The notes: a model not told the origin generated them from the letters alone. DNA of 45,367 nucleotides from an uncultured Porphyromonadaceae bacterium (GCA_900547555.1 URHG01000018.1:1-45367); one strand, 5' to 3'; positions 24,575 to 33,907 are shown, numbered from the stretch's first letter. Numbers and translations are program-made.

Positions 24575-26466
24575 TTACTGTAATTTTTCATCGATCAGCC
24601 CTATTTTTTGGGCGACCAGCTGCATATCATCTTTTAATTTTTCAATCTTCCGTTCCAAATCCTCTATCATTTTATTTCCCGATTTGGAAGAAACATTGAG
24701 AAAACCCATATTATTCTGATAGGTTTGCAAATTATTTTTCAGACCTTCATAGACCCGCATCAGCCTTTCTCGTTCACGATAAAGTTTGTTTTGGGCCTGA
24801 TCGGAAGAAGCCAATTCCTCAACCGTATTACTGAACGCATCCAATCGATTCCGAGTCTCTTTCATGTTCCAGCGTTTGAAATGAGAATCGAGAGACGTTT
24901 GATATTGTTTACGCAACTTATCTTTTTCTTTAAAAGGAACATGACCTATCGCAGCCCATTCAGCCATCAATGCTCTGACCTGTGTCAATCCTTCGTTTTT
25001 GTCCAATGCCTCGTCTATGGCATTCAATTTTTCGATGACAGCTTGTTTGGCCACCAAATTATCCTGTTCTTCGCTTCTCTTCGAGGCAAATTCCTGTTTC
25101 TTCCGTTCAAAAAAGTAATCGCAAGCCTCTGTAAATCGTTTCCATACGGCATCGGAATATTTGCGGGGAACAGCCCCTATCGTACGCCACTCTTTTTGGA
25201 GTTGTGTCAACTTATCCGAAACAGCACGCCAATCCGTACTCTCTTTCAAAGCCTCAGCCTGTTCACACAAAGCTCTTTTCTTTTCGAGATTAACAGACAT
25301 AGTGTCTTTAACCGATTTATAATAATCGGCCTTACGGGAGAAAAACAAATCGCAGGATTTTCTGAATCGCTCGAACAACTGTGTATTTACCTTCCGAGAT
25401 GCAAACCCGACAGCTTTCCATCGTTCCTGCATATCCAAAACGCTTTTAGTCTTTTCCTCCCACGCAGAGAATGACTGCAAAGAAGACAAATCGATAGCTC
25501 CTCACATAAAGCAATCTTCGACTGCTCATTGGCCTGTTCCACAGCTTTTATCGTCTCGAAGTATTGCTGATGTCGTTTATTGATAACAGTCGATGCCTCT
25601 TTGAAACGATTCCATATCTCTTCACGCATTTCCTTAGCAACCGGTCCGATACCACGCCATTCCTCGTGAAGGCTCTGCAATGTTTTAAACGCATCTAATA
25701 TATCGGTATTCTCGGCGAGAGCTTCCGCTTGTTCGCAAAGAGAAATCTTTTGTTCGAGATTTTTCTTGAAATCATAATCCCTCAACTCCTTGTGAATCTT
25801 CAACAAATCATAGAAGTTCTCGCTGTATGTCTGAAAATTTTTCCACAATTCACTGACTGCCGATGCCGGGACATTCACAATTTCTTTAAACGCCTGTTGC
25901 TTCTCCTTGAAATCATTATAATATTTACCGATATTATCCGGGTCTTGAAGATACCCTTTAATTTCTTCGAGAATAGCGTGTTTACGCGCTAAATTTTCTT
26001 CTTTTTCCTTCTCTAAGGCCACTATATACGCCGCCTTTTTCTCTTTGAATACATTTAAAAGGCTTTTTAAAGTATCTTCCAAAGAATCAAACGGTATTTG
26101 GAACTCTCCTTTTTCTCCGTCTGTTTTTTCATCATATTTCCGATGAGCTTCTTCTATTTCATTTTTCCGTTGCTTATAATACAACTGCTTCAATGTGTCT
26201 ATCTCATCTTTTACTTCTTCGACAGGCATTTCCAAAAGCGCCTTGATACGTTCTATAACCTGCTCCCGGGAACAAATGCCCGAAACAGAATCTGAACGTA
26301 CTGACTCCGAATCGGAAGGTGTTGTTTCACATACCGACTCCGGAGAATCCACAGAAGAGGACACAGCATTCATTTCAGAATCCGTTATCACATTATTATC
26401 AGCAGTATTTGTCGTATTTTTTCCCAGTACGCTATCTTCCGAAGAAAGAATATCTTGAGGTTCCAT
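24575..26466 (-). pseudogene. DUF349-repeat coiled-coil protein, split by a frameshift
   Basis: Two overlapping reverse frames together encode one protein of about 630 residues made of DUF349 repeats. Each repeat has a W-x-x-[IV]G motif: EEWRGIGPVAKEMREEIW, ERWKAVGFASRKVNTQLF, KEWRTIGAVPRKYSDAVW, AEWAAIGHVPFKEKDKL. A coiled-coil N-terminus with an acidic, Ser-rich start precedes them, and a C-terminal coil follows. The 5' frame runs to LCEELSI and then turns to nonsense. The other frame picks up at AIDLSSLQSFSAWEEKTK, so adding one G to GAGGAGCT (near 25499) would join them. DUF349 proteins are common in Bacteroidetes and of unknown function. The break may be a real mutation or an assembly error. 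Confidence 0.8.
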
Positions 26467-26593
26467 TATACAAAAGTTTAAATAAGAAGTATTTTTGTCT
26501 TACAAAACAAAGAAAAATTTTCGGTTATTCATAACAAATTCCGGCATTTTTTCGCTTGAAAAGATATTTTACGCTTTTTTCTGACATTTTCTC

Positions 26594-27367
26594 CTACTCA
26601 TAGATTTCAATGCAACCAAAACCAAGACTTATCTTATCGCCCAATCCTGTGTTATGTATGAGCTGTTGCAAGACCGGATGCAACGTAAGTCTGAATTTGC
26701 ACATATAACCTATGACCTTAGATTCTTCTCTCGTAAACCGCTTTATAAATATACCTTTACGCTTAGGCGGAGCTATCAGTTCAAATTTAAAATTGCTTTC
26801 ATACGGGAAATCTTTTCCGTAAAAATACCGATATTTTTCCAATATAGTATGCAGCAACAGCTCTTCATAGTCGGGAGATTCAGGACCGATATATTCGAAA
26901 CTGCGATTTGTTCTCATACAGGAAACGACAATAGGCGACAAAGACAAATATGTCATTGTTTCGGTGTATTCCACCGGTTCGCTTTTATAAATTTCATCTA
27001 TCTTGAAAGCAACCTGAGACTTCCGGTCTCCAACCAATATATCTCTTCCCTGGAAGGCTCTTCTTATAAATTCCTCGTTTCCCCGCTCAGGTAAGGTCGA
27101 AATCCATAACTGTACCCTTTTGGCCAAGACATACAGACGGTCTTCTTCCACCTTTATCTTGGGGATATAGAAATTCGATACCGACAACAGTTTATACCGT
27201 GTATTCATTTCTGGCAAAAAACCATTCATACCCAGCCATTGCTCGTAAGCCCCTCTGTCTTCTGTCAAAATTCTGTGTACACACGACGATAATTCATACT
27301 GATAACTTACCGGCAAAATATTTCCCGCCAGCTCCGTCTGTACAGATAGCACTAATTTAAATCGCAT
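26594..27367 (-). CDS. cas6: Orphan Cas6-type CRISPR endoribonuclease
   Basis: A 257-residue protein of the Cas6 family, which cleaves CRISPR repeat RNA in class 1 systems. It has the two-ferredoxin layout: the N-terminal MRFKLVLSVQTE strand and YELSSCVHRIL (His31 is a candidate catalytic residue). The C-terminal glycine-rich loop GLGDKISLGFGC (241-252) is followed by IEIYE, the signature G-loop of Cas6. No other cas gene and no repeat array occur in the 45 kb. It lies between a DUF349 gene and an M16 peptidase gene, a setting unrelated to CRISPR. It may process RNA from an array elsewhere, or have been reused. Start ATG is preceded by an unusual AGGAGG. Confidence 0.82.
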   Translation of the reverse strand: MRFKLVLSVQTELAGNILPVSYQYELSSCVHRILTEDRGAYEQWLGMNGFLPEMNTRYKLLSVSNFYIPKIKVEEDRLYVLAKRVQLWISTLPERGNEEFIRRAFQGRDILVGDRKSQVAFKIDEIYKSEPVEYTETMTYLSLSPIVVSCMRTNRSFEYIGPESPDYEELLLHTILEKYRYFYGKDFPYESNFKFELIAPPKRKGIFIKRFTREESKVIGYMCKFRLTLHPVLQQLIHNTGLGDKISLGFGCIEIYE

Positions 27368-27393
27368 AATTTTTTATCCTCCTTACATGTAAG
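27365..27393 (-). promoter_or_regulatory. Shine-Dalgarno and 12-bp palindrome at the cas6 start
   Basis: On the reverse strand AAGGAGG lies 10 bases before the ATG. Strong Shine-Dalgarno sequences are rare in Bacteroidetes. It partly overlaps the perfect palindrome CTTACATGTAAG (27382-27393), followed by a further TTACG-type half. The palindrome may be an operator or an RNA element controlling cas6. Confidence 0.5.
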
Positions 27394-27434
27394 TTTTATC
27401 TTACGTTTTTCATCAAATCCATATTGTGCTGTAT

Positions 27435-28679
27435 TCAACAACTGTTTCGAGCTTTGTAATACAACGTAGACATATTATTGGCTCTAAATACCGCTTGTGC
27501 CGTCTTTTGCAATGATTCCGGCGTGATACTATAATATTTCTCGACTTCCCGATCTATCGATTCGGCAGCGTCTATTAACTCGAAATAAGATAAATTCGCA
27601 GCTTTGTCGACATAACTCAAATTTGAAAAAAGATACCCCGTCTCAAACTTATGCACCATTTTACTGATTTCCTGTTCCGAGGCAGGTTCCCGGCAAAGCA
27701 GGTTCAACTCCTCCTCTATGGCTTCATCGGCCTGTTGCAACGAGATACCAGGGTTCAATCGGCCGTTTATCAAAAAAAGGCCCGCGTCAATATCTCCCGT
27801 TATACTCGCATCTATACTGGAAAAAAGCTGCTTTTCCATAACCAAATGGCGGAACAAACGGGAAGAACGGCCATTTGACAGTATGTCCGACATCAAATCA
27901 CAATTCTGATAATCGGCATCGCATCTTCGCCCCATATGATAAGCTTTCACAATAGCACTCGAAGGGACGTCTCTGACAATTTTTTTATATCGAGGTGCTG
28001 TCTGCTCCGGCTCAGGCAAAATGCACCGTGGGGCTATATCTCTTTTCTCAATGGGAGAAAACCACTTTTCGGATAAGCGTAAAGCCTCTTCAAAAGAAAT
28101 ATCCCCGACCACTGCCAAAATTGCATTATTGGGAGCATAATGGTTATAAAAAAAAGATTTGACATCTTCGAGCGTAGCTTTCTCTATATGGCGTATATCC
28201 CGACCTATCACCGGCCAGCGGTAAGGGTGTTCCCGATAAGCCAATTCCCGTATAACGGCTGGAATATCTCCATAAGGCTGATTCAATGTCCGTTGCTTAA
28301 ACTCTTCTATAACGACAGCCTTTTGTACATCAAGGCTATGCTGAGAAAAATCCAAACCCAACATTCGGTCGGATTCCAGCCAAAAAGCTGTCTCTACGTT
28401 TTGTCGGGGAACTATCGTATAATAATTTGTAATGTCATTACTCGTCCAAGCATTGTTTTCACCTCCGGCCTTTTGCAACGCCGTATCGAAATCGGGGATA
28501 TGAAGCGACCCGCCAAACATAAGATGCTCAAAAAGATGTGCAAAACCCGTACAATCCGGAGACTCGTCCCGAGCCCCCACATCATACAACAGATTTATAG
28601 CGACCATTCGCGTATTGCAATCGGTATGATGCAACAATCTCAATCCATTGGAAAATTGATATTTATTTACGGTTATCAC
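27435..28679 (-). CDS. M16-family zinc protease (pitrilysin/insulinase-like)
   Basis: A 414-residue M16 peptidase with the inverted zinc motif HLFEH (His48, Glu51, His52) and a third ligand in VVIEEFKQR (Glu125/126), so the active site looks intact. The second domain contains GRSSRLFRHLVMEKQLF, typical for the C-terminal half of single-ring M16B proteins. No signal peptide is seen; the protein is probably cytosolic. The start is GTG: an in-frame TAA directly precedes it, so no upstream alternative exists. It starts 6 bases after the cyclophilin gene and is co-transcribed with it. Substrate unknown. Confidence 0.9.
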   Translation of the reverse strand: MITVNKYQFSNGLRLLHHTDCNTRMVAINLLYDVGARDESPDCTGFAHLFEHLMFGGSLHIPDFDTALQKAGGENNAWTSNDITNYYTIVPRQNVETAFWLESDRMLGLDFSQHSLDVQKAVVIEEFKQRTLNQPYGDIPAVIRELAYREHPYRWPVIGRDIRHIEKATLEDVKSFFYNHYAPNNAILAVVGDISFEEALRLSEKWFSPIEKRDIAPRCILPEPEQTAPRYKKIVRDVPSSAIVKAYHMGRRCDADYQNCDLMSDILSNGRSSRLFRHLVMEKQLFSSIDASITGDIDAGLFLINGRLNPGISLQQADEAIEEELNLLCREPASEQEISKMVHKFETGYLFSNLSYVDKAANLSYFELIDAAESIDREVEKYYSITPESLQKTAQAVFRANNMSTLYYKARNSC

Positions 28680-28685
28680 TTATCT

Positions 28686-29513
28686 TCAATCCAAAACTTT
28701 CATGCTCATTTTTATATCATGTTCCGGCCTGTCTCCATTACGAGTCGGGACAGATTGAATCCGATCCAAAACGTCAAGCCCTTCGACCACCTCTCCGAAA
28801 ACCGTATAATCTCCGTCCAAATGCGGAGTTCCGCCGATTGTCGTATAGGCCAGCTTCTGCTCGGGAGAAAAACGTACGGCCCCGTCTTTCTTCATAATCT
28901 CTTTCGTTTCTTTTATGAGATTATCCTGCAATTCCGATAATGCGACCTGATTTCTCTCCAAACGGTATTGCATAATATCTTTGCGGTGGTTCGATAACAA
29001 CGATTGGAATACCATTTCCTCTTTTCGCCGTGTCAATTGCTGCTCCATCGAGGCCAACTGACCATCGGTAAAAATAGTTCCGGTAACGATATAAAACTGC
29101 GATCCCGAAGATTCTTTTCGTGGATTTACATTATCTCCTTGCCGGGCTGCCGCCAATGCTCCTTTTTTATGGAAATGAGACGGTGTGAATTCTGCCGGAA
29201 TCGTATACCCGGGTCCGCCTGTACCCAAAGATTGCTCGGGCCCGGCCTGCCGGGAATCGGGATCGCCTCCTTGTATCATAAAGTCTTTTATCACTCTATG
29301 AAATAACAAATCCTCATAAAAACCACTGTTCACCAACTTAATGAAATTGTCTCTATGCCCCGGAGTATCATTATACAACTTCACAACAATTTCTCCAAGA
29401 TCGGTTTTTATCGACACATATGTATGAGTTTTATCACGCATGGTACAAGACGACATAAATAAGATTATCGAGATTATAAGTACGAATTTATTACACATCA
29501 CAAACCTCCTCAT
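28686..29513 (-). CDS. Cyclophilin-type peptidyl-prolyl isomerase lipoprotein
   Basis: Catalyses cis-trans isomerisation of prolyl bonds in envelope proteins. After a short basic stretch and a hydrophobic segment, the lipobox MSSC leads into the cyclophilin fold. Active-site residues appear as FHRVIKDFMIQGGDPDSRQ, GTGGPGYTIPAEF, GSQFYIVTG and FGEVVEGLDVLDRIQ. A roughly 80-residue helical insertion interrupts the fold around residues 140-215. Start chosen at MRRFVMCNKF as the best signal peptide n-region; MCNKF (15 bases later) and an earlier ATG at 29543 are possible. First gene of a unit with M16 peptidase. Confidence 0.9.
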   Translation of the reverse strand: MRRFVMCNKFVLIISIILFMSSCTMRDKTHTYVSIKTDLGEIVVKLYNDTPGHRDNFIKLVNSGFYEDLLFHRVIKDFMIQGGDPDSRQAGPEQSLGTGGPGYTIPAEFTPSHFHKKGALAAARQGDNVNPRKESSGSQFYIVTGTIFTDGQLASMEQQLTRRKEEMVFQSLLSNHRKDIMQYRLERNQVALSELQDNLIKETKEIMKKDGAVRFSPEQKLAYTTIGGTPHLDGDYTVFGEVVEGLDVLDRIQSVPTRNGDRPEHDIKMSMKVLD

Positions 29514-29584
29514 TTCTACATCGAAGGCATTAAACGACTGCACTATTTTACTTTTAAAAAGAAACTATACTTTTTGTTTGGTAG

Positions 29585-29615
29585 CAAATTTACACCTTTA
29601 CACAATACCCTGCAA
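29585..29615 (-). promoter_or_regulatory. Promoter of the cyclophilin-M16 unit
   Basis: Reverse-strand TTG (-33), 20-base spacer, TAAATTTG (-7). Leader of about 35-65 bases depending on which start codon is used. Close to the divergent cysQ promoter. Confidence 0.6.
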
Positions 29616-29678
29616 GGCTTTTCTGTAAAAAAATTTTCCCCGTTATGTATAAATTCCCCCATTTCTATAAATTATTCG

Positions 29679-29686
29679 TATATTTG
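29679..29686 (+). promoter_or_regulatory. -7 box for cysQ
   Basis: TATATTTG, 28 bases before the cysQ ATG. It lies after the first ATG of the frame, which excludes that longer start. No clear -33. Confidence 0.55.
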
Positions 29687-29713
29687 CAAATCAGTAGATG
29701 TATTTTTCCTATC

Positions 29714-30523
29714 ATGACTACCGAAAATTTATTATTACTTGCCATACGCGCCGCATTAGAAGCCGGGGCGGACATTCGTCGTATCTACAACGATCCGGGT
29801 AACGACTTCGACATCGAATACAAGGCCGATCATTCACCGTTGACAATCGCCGACAAAACATCTGATGCCACGATCGAAAAACACCTTAAATCAACGCCCT
29901 ATCCTATCCTCACCGAAGAAAAAAAGGCAATGCCTTTCGAGGAACGGAAAAAGTGGAAAAAATTATGGGTGGTAGATCCGCTTGACGGGACAAAAGAATT
30001 TATAAAACGAAACGGCGAATTTACCGTAAACATTGCATTGATTGAAAATGGCTTACCGACTTTGGGAGTTATTTACGTGCCGATAAAAAAAAGCCTTTAT
30101 TTCGGAGAAATCAATTCGGGTGGCTATCGGGTAGACGACATTACCGATTTACAGGAAAACTGTTCTTTGCAAGACTTGATTTCATTGTCTCGATCGCTAC
30201 CGCAATCCGGCCAGCAACGTCCTTATACGGTTGTTGCATCACGATCCCACCTTTCTTGTGAAACAGAATCATTTATAAACGACCTGCGCAAAAAGCACCA
30301 AGAAATCGAAATCGTGTCGATAGGCAGCTCCCTGAAAATATGTCTGGTATGTGAAGGTACTGCCGATATATATCCACGATTTGCACCCACAATGGAATGG
30401 GATACGGCTGCCGGCCATGCCATAGCTCGCGCTACTGGTAAAAATATTTTTCATACCGATAGAAAAAAACCTCTCAGCTATAACAAAGAAGATCTTCACA
30501 ACCCCTGGTTTATAGTAGAGTAA
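29714..30523 (+). CDS. cysQ: 3'(2'),5'-bisphosphate nucleotidase CysQ
   Basis: Removes the 3'-phosphate of PAP (or PAPS), clearing the product of sulfotransferases. It has the inositol-monophosphatase fold: metal ligands in ILTEEKK, VVDPLDGTKEFI (Asp88, Asp91) and PTMEWDTAAGHAIARATG. At 269 residues it has normal length. Start at MTTENLLLLAI agrees with the -7 box. It stands 20 bases ahead of cysC in a five-gene PAPS/sulfotransfer cluster, where PAP removal is needed. Confidence 0.94.
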   Translation: MTTENLLLLAIRAALEAGADIRRIYNDPGNDFDIEYKADHSPLTIADKTSDATIEKHLKSTPYPILTEEKKAMPFEERKKWKKLWVVDPLDGTKEFIKRNGEFTVNIALIENGLPTLGVIYVPIKKSLYFGEINSGGYRVDDITDLQENCSLQDLISLSRSLPQSGQQRPYTVVASRSHLSCETESFINDLRKKHQEIEIVSIGSSLKICLVCEGTADIYPRFAPTMEWDTAAGHAIARATGKNIFHTDRKKPLSYNKEDLHNPWFIVE

Positions 30524-30543
30524 TAAACATTTCAGAAAAAAAT

Positions 30544-31143
30544 ATGGAAAAACATATATACCCGATATTCGATCGCATGCTGCAACGCAACGATCGGGAA
30601 AAACTTCTTGGGCAAAAAGGTATCATGTTATGGTTCACCGGTCTTTCGGGATCGGGTAAAAGCACTTTGGCCATAGCACTCGAACGCGAGTTATACAATA
30701 GCGGTATATTATGCCGTATCCTCGACGGCGATAATATCCGTACCGGTATCAACAATAACTTGGGATTTACCGAGGCCGATCGGATAGAAAACATACGTCG
30801 CATAGCAGAAGTTGCCAAATTATTTGTCGATTGCGGAGTCGTAACAATCGCAGCATTTATCAGCCCGACAGAACAAATACGACAAATGGCCGCCGACATA
30901 ATTGGGAAAGACGATTTTTTCGAGATATATGTAAACACACCGCTGGAAGTTTGCGAAGAAAGAGATGTCAAAGGGTTATACAAGAAAGCCCGACAAGGAG
31001 AAATAAAAGACTTCACAGGCATATCCGCTCCGTTTGAAGCACCACGCAATCCGGCTATAACCATCGATACTTCGACCTGTTCGCTGGAAGAAAGCGTAAA
31101 TTTACTCAAAAAAATCATTACCCCTCAAATAAAGCCCATATAG
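30544..31143 (+). CDS. cysC: Adenylylsulfate (APS) kinase
   Basis: Phosphorylates APS to PAPS. All motifs are intact: P-loop GLSGSGKS (33-40), DGDN (61-64), GINNNLGFTEADRIENIRR, FISPTE with the serine 107, EICVNTPLEVCE-type strand (FEIYVNTPLEVCEERDVKGLYKKARQGEIKDFTGISAPFE). At 199 residues it is a normal stand-alone CysC. It is 75 bases upstream of cysD, which has its own -7 box. This active kinase matters because the neighbouring CysN bears a degenerate kinase-like tail. Confidence 0.97.
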   Translation: MEKHIYPIFDRMLQRNDREKLLGQKGIMLWFTGLSGSGKSTLAIALERELYNSGILCRILDGDNIRTGINNNLGFTEADRIENIRRIAEVAKLFVDCGVVTIAAFISPTEQIRQMAADIIGKDDFFEIYVNTPLEVCEERDVKGLYKKARQGEIKDFTGISAPFEAPRNPAITIDTSTCSLEESVNLLKKIITPQIKPI

Positions 31144-31169
31144 GATTTCCTTGCTTACAGAGAAATAGC

Positions 31170-31177
31170 TACATTTG
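31170..31177 (+). promoter_or_regulatory. -7 box for cysD-cysN-sulfotransferase
   Basis: TACATTTG, 42 bases before cysD. A TTG lies 16 bases upstream, shorter than the usual spacing. Confidence 0.5.
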
Positions 31178-31218
31178 CGGCACAAAATAACGAGACAATC
31201 AGAAAAACGAACAAAATA

Positions 31219-32127
31219 ATGTCAGAATACAAACTGAGCCACTTGAAAGAATTGGAATCGGAATCGATTCATATCATACGGGAAGTGGCCGCCGAATTTG
31301 AAAATCCGGTTATGTTATATTCCATAGGCAAAGACTCGTCGGTCATGGTACGATTGGCCGAAAAAGCTTTTGCTCCCGGAAAAGTACCTTTCCCCTTAAT
31401 GCACATCGACTCGAAATGGAAATTCAAAGAAATGATAGAGTTTCGAGACAAGTACGCCCAAGAACACAATTGGAACCTAATCGTTGAATATAACAAAGAA
31501 GCATACGAAGCCGGTGTAGGACCGTTCACGCATGGCAGTAAAGTACATACCGACCTGATGAAGACTCAGGCTTTGCTCCACGCTTTGGACAAATACAAAT
31601 TCGATGCCGCTTTCGGAGGGGCCCGTCGCGACGAAGAAAAATCCAGAGCCAAAGAACGAATTTTCTCTTTCAGAGATCGTTTCCATCAATGGGATCCCAA
31701 AAATCAAAGGCCCGAATTATGGGATATCTACAATACACGCGTACACAAAGGCGAGTCGATACGTGTATTTCCTCTTTCGAATTGGACCGAATTAGACATT
31801 TGGCAATATATCCGTCTCGAAAATATTCCTATCGTTCCGCTCTATTTTGCCAAAGAGCGTCCCATCGTCAATATCGACGGGAATCTCATCATGGTTGATG
31901 ACGATCGTATGCCCGAAGCATATCGGAAACAAGCCAAAATGATGAAAGTCCGTTTCCGCACTCTCGGTTGTTATCCACTCACAGGGGCTATCGAATCGGA
32001 AGCCGATACGATAGAAAAAATCGTCGAAGAAATGATGACAACGACAAAAAGCGAACGAACCACACGAGTTATAGACTTTGACCAAGAGGCCAGTATGGAA
32101 CAAAAAAAACGTGAAGGATATTTCTAA
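31219..32127 (+). CDS. cysD: Sulfate adenylyltransferase, small subunit
   Basis: The catalytic ATP-pyrophosphatase subunit that forms APS from sulfate and ATP. It has the PP-loop LYSIGKDSSVM (33-43), the FDAAFGGARRDEEKSRAKERIFSFRD segment, and the C-terminal FRTLGCYPLTGAIESEADT typical for CysD. At 302 residues it is full length. cysN begins 14 bases after its stop; the two make the heterodimeric enzyme in which GTP hydrolysis on CysN drives the reaction. Confidence 0.97.
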   Translation: MSEYKLSHLKELESESIHIIREVAAEFENPVMLYSIGKDSSVMVRLAEKAFAPGKVPFPLMHIDSKWKFKEMIEFRDKYAQEHNWNLIVEYNKEAYEAGVGPFTHGSKVHTDLMKTQALLHALDKYKFDAAFGGARRDEEKSRAKERIFSFRDRFHQWDPKNQRPELWDIYNTRVHKGESIRVFPLSNWTELDIWQYIRLENIPIVPLYFAKERPIVNIDGNLIMVDDDRMPEAYRKQAKMMKVRFRTLGCYPLTGAIESEADTIEKIVEEMMTTTKSERTTRVIDFDQEASMEQKKREGYF

Positions 32128-32141
32128 GCCATTGAGAAAAC

Positions 32142-33905
32142 ATGAACGAAATAAATATAAATAAGCTGGATATAAAAGATTTTCTCGATCAAGATGAGAA
32201 AAAAGACCAGTTACGGTTATTGACGGCAGGATCGGTCGACGATGGGAAATCGACCCTCATAGGCCGTCTTCTCTTCGATAGCAAAAAATTGTATGAAGAT
32301 CAGCTCGATGCCCTTCAACGAGACAGCAAACGAGTAGGAAACGCGGGAGAAAATATCGATTACGCTCTCCTTCTCGATGGATTGAAAGCCGAACGCGAAC
32401 AAGGGATTACCATCGATGTCGCTTACCGTTATTTTTCTACAAATAAACGGAAATTCATCATCGCAGATACCCCGGGACACGAACAATATACACGCAACAT
32501 GATTACCGGAGGATCGACGGCCAATCTGGCAATTATATTGGTCGATGCACGTACGGGAGTCATCACTCAAACCCGCCGGCACACTTATCTCGTATCGCTG
32601 CTGGGCATCAAACATATCATCTTGGCTGTAAATAAAATGGATTTGGTGCAATACAGCCAAAAAACATTTGATGAAATCGTAGACACATACAAAAAGTTTG
32701 TTGCCCCGTTAGCCATTCCCGATATTACATGTATTCCTCTCTCCGCCCTCAACGGAGACAATGTTGTCGAGAAATCCGAGAATATGCCGTGGTATAGAGG
32801 TACATCATTGTTGGATTTTCTCGAAACCGTACATATCGCAAACGACCACAATCTGAAAGATTTCCGTTATCCCATACAATACGTCTTACGTCCCAATCTC
32901 AATTTCAGGGGATTCTCCGGACGTATCGCTTCGGGTATCGTACGCAAAGGCGATGAAGTAATGGCAATCCCGTCAGGGAAAAAATCTCATGTCAAATCGA
33001 TCGTAACATACGATGGTGAGCTTGATGAGGCATTTTCTCCTCAATCCATCACCATAACACTCGAAGACGAGATAGACCTTTCCCGAGGGGAAATGCTCGT
33101 ACATCCGGACAATATTCCCCACATCAGCCGAAACTTCGAAGCCATGCTCGTATGGATGGACGAAAAACCCATGCAGCTTGACCAGCAATATTTCATCAAA
33201 CAGACGACCAATACCACTCGCGTCCACATCGATCAAATCAAATATAAAGTCGATGTCAACACCATGGAGCAATCTATGGCCGAGACGATGAGTCTCAATG
33301 AAATAGCCCGCGCCGTGTTCGTCTCGAACAAACCGTTGTTTTTCGACTCTTACAAGCAAAACAAAAACTGCGGTTCCTTCATACTCATCGACCCGATCAC
33401 CAACAATACAAGCGCCGTGGGTATGATTATAGACGAAGTGAACAGTTCCGACCTATCCTCGGCCGTAACCGAAGATGACCGTAAAAAAACGCGCGACGGT
33501 ATTTCTCTGGTATCGGACAGTGAACGGGAGAAACTTATCGGGCAAGTAGGCAAGCTCTTTATCATCGCCGGCAACAACCTCACCGTGCAACGGGAATGTG
33601 CCTATTTGTTGGAGCGCAGACTCTTCGATACTGGACATTTCGCCGTTGTACTCGACGCACAAAAATTAGGTATCGACGGGAAATCTCAAACCGCAGCATT
33701 TGCAGCCATTGCAACCGAACTTACCCGGAAAGGTATTATCACGATATGCATCGATCTATATGGCGAAATAAAAGTCGACAATGCCTTTACCATAGCCGTA
33801 GCCGAAGATTCGACTCAACCTGTCGATAAAAACAAAGACTACTGCACAGTGTGCCAGCAACATTTGTCCGCCACGATCGAAGATATCATCAATATAAAAC
33901 TTTGA
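32142..33905 (+). CDS. cysN: Sulfate adenylyltransferase large subunit with degenerate APS-kinase-like C-terminus
   Basis: The GTPase subunit of sulfate adenylyltransferase. G-domain motifs are intact: GSVDDGKST (30-38), the GITID switch, DTPGHEQY (109-116) and NKMD (164-167), followed by two beta-barrel domains to about residue 440. A stand-alone CysN would end there (about 475 residues); this one has 587. The extra tail (about 460-587) resembles APS kinase: KLFIIAGNN where GLSGSGKST should be, then ECAYLLERRLFDTGHFAVVLD, and LTRKGIITICID. P-loop residues and most downstream motifs are gone, so it should not bind ATP in the normal way. The tail may be a structural or regulatory relic of a CysNC fusion. 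It overlaps nothing; the sulfotransferase starts 2 bases after. Confidence 0.94.
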   Translation: MNEININKLDIKDFLDQDEKKDQLRLLTAGSVDDGKSTLIGRLLFDSKKLYEDQLDALQRDSKRVGNAGENIDYALLLDGLKAEREQGITIDVAYRYFSTNKRKFIIADTPGHEQYTRNMITGGSTANLAIILVDARTGVITQTRRHTYLVSLLGIKHIILAVNKMDLVQYSQKTFDEIVDTYKKFVAPLAIPDITCIPLSALNGDNVVEKSENMPWYRGTSLLDFLETVHIANDHNLKDFRYPIQYVLRPNLNFRGFSGRIASGIVRKGDEVMAIPSGKKSHVKSIVTYDGELDEAFSPQSITITLEDEIDLSRGEMLVHPDNIPHISRNFEAMLVWMDEKPMQLDQQYFIKQTTNTTRVHIDQIKYKVDVNTMEQSMAETMSLNEIARAVFVSNKPLFFDSYKQNKNCGSFILIDPITNNTSAVGMIIDEVNSSDLSSAVTEDDRKKTRDGISLVSDSEREKLIGQVGKLFIIAGNNLTVQRECAYLLERRLFDTGHFAVVLDAQKLGIDGKSQTAAFAAIATELTRKGIITICIDLYGEIKVDNAFTIAVAEDSTQPVDKNKDYCTVCQQHLSATIEDIINIKL

Positions 33906-33907
33906 AC

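Noticed and set aside
24725..25474. Forward frame of about 250 codons opposite the DUF349 gene
   Set aside because: Antisense shadow; composition is hydrophobic/aromatic as expected for the reverse of coiled-coil coding sequence.
28140..28940. Long forward open frame opposite the M16 and cyclophilin genes
   Set aside because: It lies fully antisense to two clear genes, has no recognisable domain and looks like a shadow of their codon pattern.
26594..29513. CRISPR array near cas6
   Set aside because: I looked for regularly spaced direct repeats in the gaps around cas6 and saw none; the gaps are too short to hold an array.
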